Below are positions 16,882 through 24,516 of a stretch of 35,726 bases of DNA, piece by piece. Origin of the DNA: Caulobacteraceae bacterium (GTDB lineage Bacteria; Pseudomonadota; Alphaproteobacteria; Caulobacterales; Caulobacteraceae); assembly GCA_025450315.1 (NCBI GenBank), contig JANWHQ010000130.1, forward strand, positions 1-35,726, read 5' to 3'. Position 1 is the first letter of the stretch, and each line of letters opens with the position of its first letter. A program made the translations under genes and the position numbers. Under the pieces are notes generated by a model. That model did not search any database, was not told the origin of the DNA, and was given only the letters and a program-made list of their open reading frames with translations.

Positions 16882-17100
16882 CGGACCGAGTTTGGCCTGG
16901 ACGGTCCCGCCGATCCACCGCTCATCCCGGCGAAGGCCGGGATCCAGGACAGGTCAGCGCGCGTGCTTCCTGAAGAATCACCGTCATCGATGATGGCGAA
17001 TCCTCCAGACTCTCCTGTTTCGACCTGTCCCGGCGCCCGGCCTTAGCCTGTCCTCGGGCCGGCCAGGCCGGACCCGGGGGCCGGGGGTGAGCGGAAAAGG
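16882..17100. repeat. Intergenic region with dispersed-repeat-like hairpins
   Basis: The 219-base gap between the synthase and exporter genes is full of inverted repeats. ATCCCGGC-GAAG-GCCGGGAT is a perfect 8-bp stem at 16924-16943. GGACAGGTC (16947-16955) pairs with GACCTGTCC (17022-17030). TCATCGATGA is a 10-bp palindrome centred near 16988. A strong GC hairpin lies at 17055-17076, with one bulged base. The first hairpin resembles the REP-like extragenic palindromes scattered through many proteobacterial genomes. In the mRNA these structures could lower expression of the exporter relative to the synthase, or stabilise the upstream transcript. No gene is seen here. Confidence 0.6.
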
Positions 17101-18219
17101 TCAGTCGTGTCCCTTGCGGCTCTTCTTGCCGGGGCTGTTGTCGTCGGCCCCCGAGATGAAGTCGGTGGTGCGGTCGTGGGCTTCGTAGTCGGTGTACTGC
17201 TCGGGCGGCGACTTCATGAAGTAGCTGGAGGGGCCGTAGAGCGGGCCGCCCAGGCCGCGGTCCAGGCCCAGCTTGGCGCAGCGGACGGCGTCGATCACCA
17301 CGCCGGCCGAATTGGGGCTGTCCCACACCTCGAGCTTCAGCTCCACGTTCAGCGGCACCCCGCCGAAGGTCGAGCCTTCCAGCCGGATGTGGGCCCACTT
17401 TCGGTCGGTCAGCCACGGAACGTAGTCCGACGGGCCGATGTGGATGTCGTCCGGGTCCAGCGGGATGTCGAGCTGGCTGGAGACGGCGCGGGTCTTGGAG
17501 ATCTTCTTGGATTCCAGCCGCTCGCGCTCGAGCATGTTCAGGAAGTCGGTGTTGCCGCCGAAGTTCAGCTGGTAGGTGCGGTCGAGCCTGACGCCGCGTT
17601 CGCGGAACAGGTTGGCCAGCACGCGGTGGACGATGGTGGCGCCCACTTGGCTCTTGATGTCGTCGCCGACGATCGGAACGCCGCGGTCGCGGAAGCGCTG
17701 GGCCCAGTCCTTGTTGGAGGCGATGAACACCGGGATGCAGTTGACGAAGGCGCAGCCGGCCTCCAGCGCCTGGGCGGCGTAGAACTCGGTCGCGGCCTGC
17801 GAACCCACCGGCAGGTAGGAGACCAGCACGTCGGTCTTGGTGCGGCGCAGCCACTCGGCCACGTCGACCGCCGGCGCCTCGGATTCCTCGACCCGGTCCT
17901 TCAGGTACTTGCCCAGGCCGTCCAGCGTCGGGCCGCGCTGCACCTGCACGCCGGCCTTGTCGGGCTTGGCGAAGACGTAGGTGTTGTTGGGCTCCATCAG
18001 GATGGCTTCGGAGACGTCGCGGCCGACCTTGCCGGCGTGGATGTCGAAGGCCGAGGCGATCTCGATGTCGGAGACGTGGTACCCGCCGAGGTCGACGTTC
18101 ATCAGCCCGGGCGGCGGCTCGTTCTGGGTGGCTTCGGCGTAGTAGGACAGGCCTTGCACCAGCGACGATGCGCAGTTGCCAACCCCGACGATCCCGACAC
18201 GTACTTTCCTGCGGGCCAT
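17101..18219 (-). CDS. ino1: Inositol-3-phosphate (L-myo-inositol-1-phosphate) synthase
   Basis: A 372-residue enzyme that converts D-glucose-6-phosphate to L-myo-inositol-1-phosphate (EC 5.5.1.4) in an NAD-dependent isomerisation. It has the short actinobacterial/archaeal-type length. Motifs: NAD-binding [15 protein letters not shown] (9-23), [10 protein letters not shown] (159-168), [15 protein letters not shown] (185-199, with conserved K189), [12 protein letters not shown] (218-229), SKKISKT (237-243) and [18 protein letters not shown] (300-317). The start ATG is preceded by AGGGGATC. The C-terminal about 20 residues are polar and lysine-rich. It lies 131 bases after the nucleotidyltransferase gene on the same strand, a gap that may hold its own promoter. 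It provides the committed precursor of all inositol compounds in the proposed pathway. Confidence 0.95.
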   Translation of the reverse strand: MARRKVRVGIVGVGNCASSLVQGLSYYAEATQNEPPPGLMNVDLGGYHVSDIEIASAFDIHAGKVGRDVSEAILMEPNNTYVFAKPDKAGVQVQRGPTLDGLGKYLKDRVEESEAPAVDVAEWLRRTKTDVLVSYLPVGSQAATEFYAAQALEAGCAFVNCIPVFIASNKDWAQRFRDRGVPIVGDDIKSQVGATIVHRVLANLFRERGVRLDRTYQLNFGGNTDFLNMLERERLESKKISKTRAVSSQLDIPLDPDDIHIGPSDYVPWLTDRKWAHIRLEGSTFGGVPLNVELKLEVWDSPNSAGVVIDAVRCAKLGLDRGLGGPLYGPSSYFMKSPPEQYTDYEAHDRTTDFISGADDNSPGKKSRKGHD

Positions 18220-18265
18220 ATGATCCCCTGAAATGCGACTGAAAACGCGGCCATGGCCACGGTTG

Positions 18266-18294
18266 CTTCTATGTCACGGAAATCTTTGGCTCAA
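18266..18294 (-). promoter_or_regulatory. Possible sigma-70-like promoter for the inositol-phosphate synthase gene
   Basis: On the minus strand, TTGAGC (18294-18289) and TAGAAG (18271-18266) are separated by 17 bases, each 4 of 6 matches to the -35 and -10 consensus. The -10 lies about 47 bases before the ATG. Matches are modest, and alphaproteobacterial promoters vary; this is a candidate only. Confidence 0.3.
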
Positions 18295-18350
18295 GATCGC
18301 ATCCGGCTCAACAACCGATCATCCTGGCGCGGATTTCCTTGCGAGAACGA

Positions 18351-19082
18351 CTACTGGGCGGTCACCACGCGGCCGGCCTCGCGCTGGGCGCGGCCGAAGG
18401 CCTCGGCGTCGTCGATGTCGATCCAGAACCGGTCGCCGATGTCGTGGGCGAAGGCCAGGCCCTGGTCGGCCAGCGCCTGCATGCCCTCGGAGATGCTGCC
18501 CACGCCGCCGGCCGCGTATCTCTGCTCGATCGCCTGGATCAGCAGCGGCGAGGCCAGGAAGATGCCGGTGTCGAAGGCGTTGTAGCGCTCGATCAGCTTG
18601 CCGATCCGGCGGATGGCGCCGCCTTCGGCGACGTCGACGCGGGTGACGTCCTCCAGGTCCACCAGCGGGTTGTCCAGCCGGCGGTCGACCGCCAGCGCCA
18701 CGCCCGGCCCGGCGCCGTGGCTGCGCACCAGCTCGCGCACGATCTCGGGATCGAACAGGTGGTCCGACATCAGCAGCAGGAACTTCTCGCCGTGGATCAC
18801 CGGCCCGGCCGCCGCCACCGAAAGGCCGTTGGAGCCCTTCCAGTTGGGGTTGCGCACGCAGTTCAGCCGCAGCCCCCGCGCGGCGGCCATGGCGTAGATG
18901 TGCTTCTCCAGCTTGTCGCCTTCGTAGCCGGTGACCACCACGAACTCGGTGGCGCCGCCCTCCAGGGCGCAGTCGATCACGTGCGAGATCAGCGGCGCGC
19001 CCAGCAGGGGCGCAAGCGGCTTGAGGGGCGCGATGTCCCTCAGGCGAAGTCCCTGGCCTGCCGCGACGATGACGCACTTCAC
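18351..19082 (-). CDS. Sugar-phosphate-type nucleotidyltransferase, probable CTP:inositol-1-phosphate cytidylyltransferase (IPCT)
   Basis: A 243-residue protein of the NTP-transferase fold. It begins with the nucleotide-binding loop VIVAAGQGLRLRD (4-16), followed by KPLAPLLGAPLI (21-32). NPNWKGSNGLSV (78-89) and MSDHLFDPEIV (105-115, metal-binding D107) match the pattern I recall for the inositol-1-phosphate cytidylyltransferase domain of the IPCT/DIPPS enzymes of Archaeoglobus and Thermotoga. WIDIDD (220-225) supplies a second acidic site. The neighbouring inositol-phosphate synthase and CDP-alcohol phosphatidyltransferase support CDP-inositol as the product; another CDP- or UDP-activated polyol is possible. 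The start is a GTG at 19082, which gives the expected beginning MKCVIVAAG. It diverges from the phosphatidyltransferase gene across 148 bases. Confidence 0.82.
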   Translation of the reverse strand: MKCVIVAAGQGLRLRDIAPLKPLAPLLGAPLISHVIDCALEGGATEFVVVTGYEGDKLEKHIYAMAAARGLRLNCVRNPNWKGSNGLSVAAAGPVIHGEKFLLLMSDHLFDPEIVRELVRSHGAGPGVALAVDRRLDNPLVDLEDVTRVDVAEGGAIRRIGKLIERYNAFDTGIFLASPLLIQAIEQRYAAGGVGSISEGMQALADQGLAFAHDIGDRFWIDIDDAEAFGRAQREAGRVVTAQ

Positions 19083-19230
19083 TGGGTTGGAACTCCGGCG
19101 GCCTTTTTGCTGGCCGCAAGCTAGCCTCGGGCCCCGGAGGCCACAATAGCACGGGACGGGCCTGGGCTTCCGGCGCGGATCAGGACAGGCTAGAGCGCGC
19201 CAGCCGCGTTGCGCATGTGGTGGTGGGGGA
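19083..19230. promoter_or_regulatory. Divergent promoter region of the inositol-lipid genes
   Basis: The 148-base gap separates the GTG of the nucleotidyltransferase (minus strand) from the ATG of the CDP-alcohol phosphatidyltransferase (plus strand). Both operons must start here or be driven from here. I see no clear -35/-10 pair; only position supports this entry. Confidence 0.35.
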
Positions 19231-20184
19231 ATGGACGATCAGGCGGCGATCGCGAAGACGGCCAAGGCCGCGCCCGGCTCGGGGGCCGCCTCCCAGGCGC
19301 GGCCGCTCGAGATCGAAGAGCCGCTGAACCGCTACCTGGTGCACCCCACGGCGCGGGCGCTGGTCAGCATCCTGATTCCCACCGGCATCTCGCCCAACGC
19401 CGTCTCGGCGCTCAGCGTGGTGATGATGGGCCTGGCCTGCGCCTGCTATGCGCTCTTGCCCTGGCCCGGGGGCGCCTTCGCGGGGCTGGCGTTCCACGGC
19501 CTGTGGCACGTGTTCGACGGGGCCGACGGTGACCTCGCCCGCCGCACCGGCCGCAGCTCGCCGGTCGGGGAGATCGTCGACGGGGTCTGCGACCACCTCA
19601 GCCACCTGATCCTCTATCTGACCCTGGGGGCGCTGCTGGCGCGGCAGGTGGGGCCCTGGGGCTGGGGCCTGACCCTGGTCTCGGGCGTCTCGCGGGCGTT
19701 CCAGGCGATCTGTTACGAGACGGCGCGGCGCACCTACCGGCGCTGGGTCTACGGCGTGAACTGGATCCGGCAGGACCTCGCCAAGGCCGAGGCCGAGACC
19801 AGGCCCGGCGGCGCCGGCAAGATCGGGGTGCGGCTGGCGGCTGTCTACCTCGCCGCCTCGGCCTGGGTGCGCGCCGACGACAGCCGCGTCGAGGCGCTGA
19901 TGGCCCAGATCCTGGCCGGCGGCGGGACCCGGGCGGCCGAGGCCCGCGCGCTCTGCCAGGCCGAGATCCGCCCCCTGGTCAGGCGGGCCTCCTGGCTCAG
20001 CACCAACTGGGAGACCATCGGAGTGTTCCTGACCATCCTGGCCGGCTCGCCCCTGTGGTTCCTGGCGTTCCAGGCGGTGGCGATCAACCTGGTGATGGCT
20101 GCGGTGGTGCTGGGCCAGAAGCGCCGCTACGCGCGGCTGGCCGCGGGGCTCCAGGCCCTGACGCAGGGGCGTTCTAGACGCTGA
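19231..20184 (+). CDS. CDP-alcohol phosphatidyltransferase family protein (DIPPS-like)
   Basis: A 317-residue integral membrane enzyme. The complete signature D-X2-DG-X2-AR-X8-G-X3-D-X3-D is present as D96, D99-G100, A103-R104, G113, D117 and D121, so it should be catalytically competent. The preceding segment EEPLNRYLVHP, then PTGISPNAVSALS (50-62), is like that of the di-myo-inositol-phosphate-phosphate synthase branch. Several membrane helices follow (about 60-92, 122-150, 199-215, 278-305). The family transfers a CDP-linked alcohol to a second alcohol. Beside an inositol-phosphate synthase and an IPCT-like enzyme, the expected donor is CDP-inositol; the acceptor may be diacylglycerol, another lipid alcohol or inositol phosphate. 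The ATG follows GGGGGA directly. Its last 11 bases overlap the convergent CPBP-like gene. Confidence 0.92.
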   Translation: MDDQAAIAKTAKAAPGSGAASQARPLEIEEPLNRYLVHPTARALVSILIPTGISPNAVSALSVVMMGLACACYALLPWPGGAFAGLAFHGLWHVFDGADGDLARRTGRSSPVGEIVDGVCDHLSHLILYLTLGALLARQVGPWGWGLTLVSGVSRAFQAICYETARRTYRRWVYGVNWIRQDLAKAEAETRPGGAGKIGVRLAAVYLAASAWVRADDSRVEALMAQILAGGGTRAAEARALCQAEIRPLVRRASWLSTNWETIGVFLTILAGSPLWFLAFQAVAINLVMAAVVLGQKRRYARLAAGLQALTQGRSRR

Positions 20185-20935
20185 GGGCGGGCCCGACGAC
20201 GTGCAGGCCGAGCTCCATCACGATCCGCACGATCAGCACGGCGGGCCAGCCGAACCTGCGATATAGCGCCACCCAGGCGATGTTCCCGGCGGCCGCGACG
20301 CCGCCATAGATGAGGGCCATGTCCGGACGGGCCTGAACGAACATCGTCGCCTGCACCACCGGTTCGACCAGGCTCAGGGCGATGGCGACGACCCAGAAGA
20401 CCTGCGCCTTGGCCCCGTCGCGGAACACCAGCTTGCCGATCGTCCAGGACAGGATGGGGACCGGCCCGATCCGGAACAGGGATTCCTGAGCGATGGATCC
20501 GTAGAGGTAGTGCGCGATGGAGGCCGGGAAGGGCACGTTGATCGAGGGCTGGCCGATGCGCTGAGCCGCGAAGCGCTGCAGTCCCAGCGAGGCGTCCATG
20601 ACCGCCGAGGCCGCGAGGATCGCCAGCGCCAATCCGGCCGACGCCAGGACAAGCCAGGCCCAGCGCCGGGCGTCGGTCAGCGAGGGCGCGCTCGGCAGCC
20701 CCGCGCGAGAGGAGAGCCACACGCCGAGGGCGCCGACCAGCAGGCTCGTCGCCATCGGAGCCGGCGCGAACTCCTGGACCTGCTGGGCGACCGGAACCGG
20801 CCACGGCCTCGCGGCGAACAAGGCGGCGATGGCGATCATCACCAGCCCTGGGCCGCAGATGTAAAGGACGAGATCCCGGACTGGCGATCGCCCCGACTGG
20901 GCCTGATCCAACGGCTTCCCCCGGAGCTCAGCCAA
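20174..20935 (-). CDS. Polytopic membrane protein, CPBP (CAAX protease-like) family, divergent
   Basis: A 253-residue protein with about seven hydrophobic segments (about 22-42, 61-77, 91-112, 135-152, 155-170, 182-197, 207-224). AQESLFRIGPVPIL (about 149-162) looks like motif 1 (EExxxR) of the CPBP/ABI metalloprotease family, but the first Glu is Gln. A late MELGLHVVG fits a later His motif. If the family call is right, one of the catalytic glutamates is missing, and the protein may be a non-protease relative. It overlaps the end of the convergent phosphatidyltransferase gene by 11 bases. A function in the inositol-lipid pathway is not indicated. Confidence 0.6.
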   Translation of the reverse strand: MAELRGKPLDQAQSGRSPVRDLVLYICGPGLVMIAIAALFAARPWPVPVAQQVQEFAPAPMATSLLVGALGVWLSSRAGLPSAPSLTDARRWAWLVLASAGLALAILAASAVMDASLGLQRFAAQRIGQPSINVPFPASIAHYLYGSIAQESLFRIGPVPILSWTIGKLVFRDGAKAQVFWVVAIALSLVEPVVQATMFVQARPDMALIYGGVAAAGNIAWVALYRRFGWPAVLIVRIVMELGLHVVGPALSV

Positions 20936-21131
20936 GGATAGGCATGCTCAGAGTCGGTTTTCGTGTGAATTCGCCGTAAGGAATCTTGTCGGCGCCAGCA
21001 TTACGCAGTGTTCATCTATTTGCGGAAGCCGGACGCCGACGTAGGGATGGGGCCGGAGGTCCGGCAAGGTCTGCTGCCGGAGGCATGGCCAACATCCGTT
21101 TTCACCCAGCCTCGACCCCGAGCTGACCTTC

Positions 21132-21590
21132 CTACTCGACGTATCTCGCGAGGTTCGCCAGCGAGGACGCCATTCCGACCTCGTGGTCGTGCGGGCTTAT
21201 GCCCACAGGGACACTTTCAGCCGAAACAGTCACATGCGTCCCGCCCATCGCCGGCGTGAGCGTCCAAGTCATGACCATTGCCCCGGCCAAGGCGGGATCT
21301 TCAGAGTTGAACGTGAAGCGTTGCCGGACCTGTCGATTCGAAACGAGGTCCAGGAACTCGCCATTCACAACGTCCGTATTTGACGAGGATTTTCGAGCAC
21401 CCGTCTCGCCGGGAGTGTCGAACACCAAGGTCAACCGAAAGGCGCCGCCCACCCGAGGTTCGAATTCATGCACCACGCCCCGAGCTCCCGCAGGGGGTAG
21501 CCAAGTCTGCACAGCGTCCCGGCTCGTGAGGGCTTGATAGATGCGCTCGGCAGGTGCGGCCATCTCACGCGACGCGCGATCTACACGCAT
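21132..21590 (-). CDS. SRPBCC (AHSA1-like) family protein
   Basis: A 152-residue soluble protein beginning MRVDRASREMAAPAERIYQAL, with TWLPPAGARG (about 29-38), FEPRVGGAFRLTL and a late MTWTLTPAMGGTHVTVSAE (about 107-125). This is the pattern of the activator-of-Hsp90-like branch of the START/Bet v1 fold, which usually binds small hydrophobic ligands; the ligand here is unknown. The ATG at 21590 is chosen over a TTG at 21608 because AAGGAC lies six bases upstream. The gene and its flanks (20936-21610) look less GC-rich than the rest of the window, so it may have come from elsewhere. The 196 bases between it and the CPBP-like gene hold no gene I can support. Confidence 0.8.
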   Translation of the reverse strand: MRVDRASREMAAPAERIYQALTSRDAVQTWLPPAGARGVVHEFEPRVGGAFRLTLVFDTPGETGARKSSSNTDVVNGEFLDLVSNRQVRQRFTFNSEDPALAGAMVMTWTLTPAMGGTHVTVSAESVPVGISPHDHEVGMASSLANLARYVE

Positions 21591-21712
21591 ACGAAGGTCC
21601 TTTGCCAACCGCGCACGCTAGCCGCGCCCGTGCCGGCTAACCATCCTTCTCAGACCTTCGGAACGTCCACCGACCGCCGCCCGCGAGGGCTCCGCGCCTA
21701 GGCCGCAGCGCC

Positions 21713-23566
21713 TCAGGCGGCGTTGGCGGCGAACTGCAGGCGGGCCAGGCGGGCGTAGAGGCCGTCGCGGGCCGAGAGCTCGGCGTGGCTGCCCTGCTCG
21801 ATCACCCGGCCGCGGTCCATCACCACGATGCGGTCGGCCTCCAGCACGGTGGCCAGGCGGTGGGCGATGACGATCGAGGTGCGCCCGTCCATGGCCTTGT
21901 GCATGGCCTGCTGGACCAGCCGCTCGTTCTCGGCGTCCAGCGCGCTGGTGGCCTCGTCGAGCAGCAGGATCGGGGCGTCGCGGACCAGGGCCCGGGCGAT
22001 CACCAGCCGTTGGCGCTGGCCGCCCGAGAGGGTGCGGGCGCGCTCGCCGATCGACGTCTCGAAGCCCTGTGGCAGCGCGGCCAGGAAGTCGGCGGCCTGG
22101 GCCGCGCAGGCGGCGGCCTTCAGCGCCTCGGGGCCGGCCTCGGCGTTGCCGAAGCGGATGTTGTCGCTGGCGGTGCCCGAGAACAGCGCCGCGTCCTGGG
22201 CCACCAGGGCCAACCGCTCGCGCACCTCGCGCGGATCGGCGTCGCGCAGGTCGACGCCGTCGATGGCCACATGGCCGTGCAGCGGGTCGTAGAAGCGCAG
22301 CAGCAGGCGGAAGACGGTGCTCTTGCCGGCGCCCGAGGGGCCCACCAGCGCCACCCGCTCGCCCTTGCGCACCTTGAGCGAAAAGCCGTTCAGCGCCAGC
22401 TCGTCCTCGCGGCCCGGATAGGCGAACACCACGTCCTTGAACTCGATCTCGCCCCGCGCGGGTTTGGGCATGGGCTTGCGCAGGGCGGGGGCGGCGATGG
22501 TCGGTCGCCACGCCATCAGCTCGGAGATGCGCTCGAGCGCCCCGGACGCCTTCTGGATCTCGCCCCACACCTCGCCCAGCTCGCGGGCCGAGGAGGCGGC
22601 CAGGGCCGACAGCATCAAGAGCTGCAGCAGGACGCCCGGCGTCATGGTGTGGTCGACGAAGACGGCGATGGCGCAGCGGTAGAGCACCGCCAGGATCCCG
22701 GCGGCGATCAGCGAGATCATCATGCCGGTGGTGGTCACCCGCGCGCGGATGAAGCGGCGCGAGGCGGTGAAGGCGCGCTCCAGCGAATGGCCGTACTGGC
22801 CGGCGATGGCCCGTTCCTGGCCGAAGGCGAGCACGGTCTCCAGCCCCTCCAGCCCCTCGCCGGCGCAGCCGATGGCCTCGGCGAAGCGGTCCTGGGCCTG
22901 GGTAGAGAGGTTCCTGAGATGCCGGCCCGAGAGGAACAGCGGCGCCAGGCCCAGCGGCAGCAGCACCACCACCCAGCCGGTGAAGCTGGGGCTGACGGCC
23001 AGCAGCAGCACCACCGCGCCCAGAAGGGTCAGGGTGCAGCGCATCGCCACCGGCGCGCCGTTGGAGATCATCCGCTCGACGATGGTCATGTCGGTGGTCA
23101 TGCGCGAGAGCAGCTCGCCCGTGCGCACCTTGATCACCTGGGCCAGGTCGAGCTTCAGCACGTGGTCGTAGACCGCCTTGCGCAGGTCCACCACGACCCG
23201 CTCGCCCAGCTTGTTGACGAAGTAGATGCGCAGGGCCGTGGCCAGGGCGAAGATCGCGGCGGCGGCCGCGGCGATCACGAAGCTGGCCAGCAGCGCGTGC
23301 GGCGTGTGCACCTTGAAGCCCCGGTCCACCAGCCGGCGCGAGGCCACGGTCAGGCCCAGGGTGGCGGTCGAGGACACCACCACGAACACCACGCCCATGA
23401 CGGTGTCGACCGGATGCGCCTTGAGGTAGGGCCACAGCTCCGCCAGCGGCCCCAGGTCCTTGCGGCCCAGGCGCTTGCCGGCGGCGGCCTGGAAGGCCTG
23501 CTTCAGCAGATGGCCCGCGCTCGGCCGGCCGGCGACGACCGGCGGAACGCTCTCGTGACCGATCAT
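21713..23566 (-). CDS. ABC exporter, fused permease-ATPase (MsbA/multidrug type)
   Basis: A 617-residue half-transporter that works as a dimer. The N-terminal membrane domain (about 50-340) has about six helices, including 55-75, 93-115, 175-213 and 280-303. The ATPase domain (about 372-610) has Walker [10 protein letters not shown] (409-417), Q-loop [13 protein letters not shown], signature LSGGQRQR (513-520), Walker [13 protein letters not shown] (533-544) and H-loop H569. All catalytic residues are intact. Family members export lipids or drugs; the substrate is unknown. The ATG at 23566 gives a 30-residue cytoplasmic lead. The SRPBCC gene follows after 122 bases on the same strand. The 222-base gap upstream (23567-23788) shows no gene. 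Confidence 0.93.
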   Translation of the reverse strand: MIGHESVPPVVAGRPSAGHLLKQAFQAAAGKRLGRKDLGPLAELWPYLKAHPVDTVMGVVFVVVSSTATLGLTVASRRLVDRGFKVHTPHALLASFVIAAAAAAIFALATALRIYFVNKLGERVVVDLRKAVYDHVLKLDLAQVIKVRTGELLSRMTTDMTIVERMISNGAPVAMRCTLTLLGAVVLLLAVSPSFTGWVVVLLPLGLAPLFLSGRHLRNLSTQAQDRFAEAIGCAGEGLEGLETVLAFGQERAIAGQYGHSLERAFTASRRFIRARVTTTGMMISLIAAGILAVLYRCAIAVFVDHTMTPGVLLQLLMLSALAASSARELGEVWGEIQKASGALERISELMAWRPTIAAPALRKPMPKPARGEIEFKDVVFAYPGREDELALNGFSLKVRKGERVALVGPSGAGKSTVFRLLLRFYDPLHGHVAIDGVDLRDADPREVRERLALVAQDAALFSGTASDNIRFGNAEAGPEALKAAACAAQAADFLAALPQGFETSIGERARTLSGGQRQRLVIARALVRDAPILLLDEATSALDAENERLVQQAMHKAMDGRTSIVIAHRLATVLEADRIVVMDRGRVIEQGSHAELSARDGLYARLARLQFAANAA

Positions 23567-23788
23567 GCGCCCGCCACGCAGACGTCGCCCGCGCGGTCGT
23601 CGCCCATTCTGGCCGCCCCGGTGCTCACGTGACGCTTCCCCCCAAACGACGGCGGCGGACCTATCAGGCCTGGAGATACGGCCGCAACCCTTTACGCCGG
23701 GTCAGTGTAACCTCCCAGCATGTCGATCGCCTAACGTTCCAGCGGGCGCGGGGGCAGGGCGCCTAAGGTCGCAGTGCGACCCGCGGCG

Positions 23789-24091
23789 TCAGACCTGCTC
23801 CGGCACAGGTTCGACCCGGATCGCGAATCCCAGCGCGTGGGCGACCTTCACTATGGTCGCGAACTCGGGATTGCCTTCGGGGCTGAGCGCCTTGTAGAGC
23901 GCCTGGCGGGTGAGGCCGGTGTCCTGCGCGAGCTGAGACATTCCCCTGGCTCGGGCCACCACCCCGAGGGCGTGCGCGATGAAGCGGGGATCTTCGCTTT
24001 CGAAGGCATCGGACAGATACGCCTCGATGGCATCAGGCGTGTCGAGCACCGCCGCAGCATCGAACGGGATGGTGGTGATGGGCATCGTCAT
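23789..24091 (-). CDS. HigA-type antitoxin, probable addiction-module antidote protein
   Basis: A 100-residue protein. The N-terminal part (MTMPITTIPFDAAAVLD) resembles the toxin-binding segment of the probable addiction module antidote family, and residues about 45-90 form a Cro/C1-type helix-turn-helix (ARGMSQLAQDTGLTRQALYK, then GNPEFATIVKVAHALG). Such antitoxins bind the toxin and repress their own promoter. The ATG at 24091 overlaps, as ATGA, the stop that the toxin reading frame would have without its frameshift, so the start is well supported. The open reading frame is intact even though the toxin gene is broken. Confidence 0.88.
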   Translation of the reverse strand: MTMPITTIPFDAAAVLDTPDAIEAYLSDAFESEDPRFIAHALGVVARARGMSQLAQDTGLTRQALYKALSPEGNPEFATIVKVAHALGFAIRVEPVPEQV

Positions 24092-24386
24092 GGCTCTCGA
24101 GTCTGTCGGGCGAGCGCCTTCGCTCTTCTGATATCGGCCGCCTGGGTGGATTTGTCTCCGCCGCAGAGGAGCAGGCGAATGGTTTCCCCCTTGCGGGTGA
24201 ATAGACGCGGTACCCGGGACCGAAATGGATCCGCAGCTCACTCACCCCTTCGCCCACCGGTTCGACATCCCCGGCGTTGCCGAACCGGAGGCGATCGATA
24301 CGGGCGGCGACCTTGGCGGCGGCGCGGCGGTCGCGCAGATCGTTGAGCCAAGCCTCGAACGCCTCGGTCTGCTCGATGTCGATCAC
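24088..24386 (-). pseudogene. Frameshifted RelE/HigB-type toxin (addiction module killer)
   Basis: The first about 58 residues match the phage-derived Gp49-like/HigB toxin family: EAWLNDLRDRRAAAKVAARI, VGEGVSELRIHFGPGYRVY. After GPGYRVY the frame goes wrong (SPARGKPF). One extra base near 24200 restores the family ending: FTRKGETIRLLLCGGDKSTQ, then AADIRRAKALA, and a stop that overlaps the antitoxin ATG as ATGA. A single-base deletion (one A on the plus strand at about 24200-24201) has therefore disrupted the toxin, or the sequence has an error there. The start is also odd: a perfect anti-SD complement GGAGGTGATC (24390-24381) covers the GTG at 24386, and an ATC, not ATG, stands eight bases after GGAGG. 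Confidence 0.8.
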
Positions 24387-24516
24387 CTCCGCGACTGTAA
24401 ACCATAGGAGACGGTCGTCAAGTGGAGGGCGCCGCCTCAGGCGCAGACGTCATTTCGCAGGGAGGAGGATGCGCGGACGGCTGGGCCGTCGCCGCCCGCG
24501 CAAGCTTCGGCCCGGA

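Noticed and set aside
13955..16918. A 987-codon open frame on the minus strand overlapping the exporter
   Set aside because: It is the +1 shadow of the HpnN-like gene. Its translation is Arg/Gly/Pro-rich, with none of the membrane helices seen in the true frame.
21785..23632. A 615-codon open frame on the plus strand
   Set aside because: It is antisense to the ABC exporter, which has all ATPase motifs; the antisense product is low-complexity His/Gln/Gly sequence.
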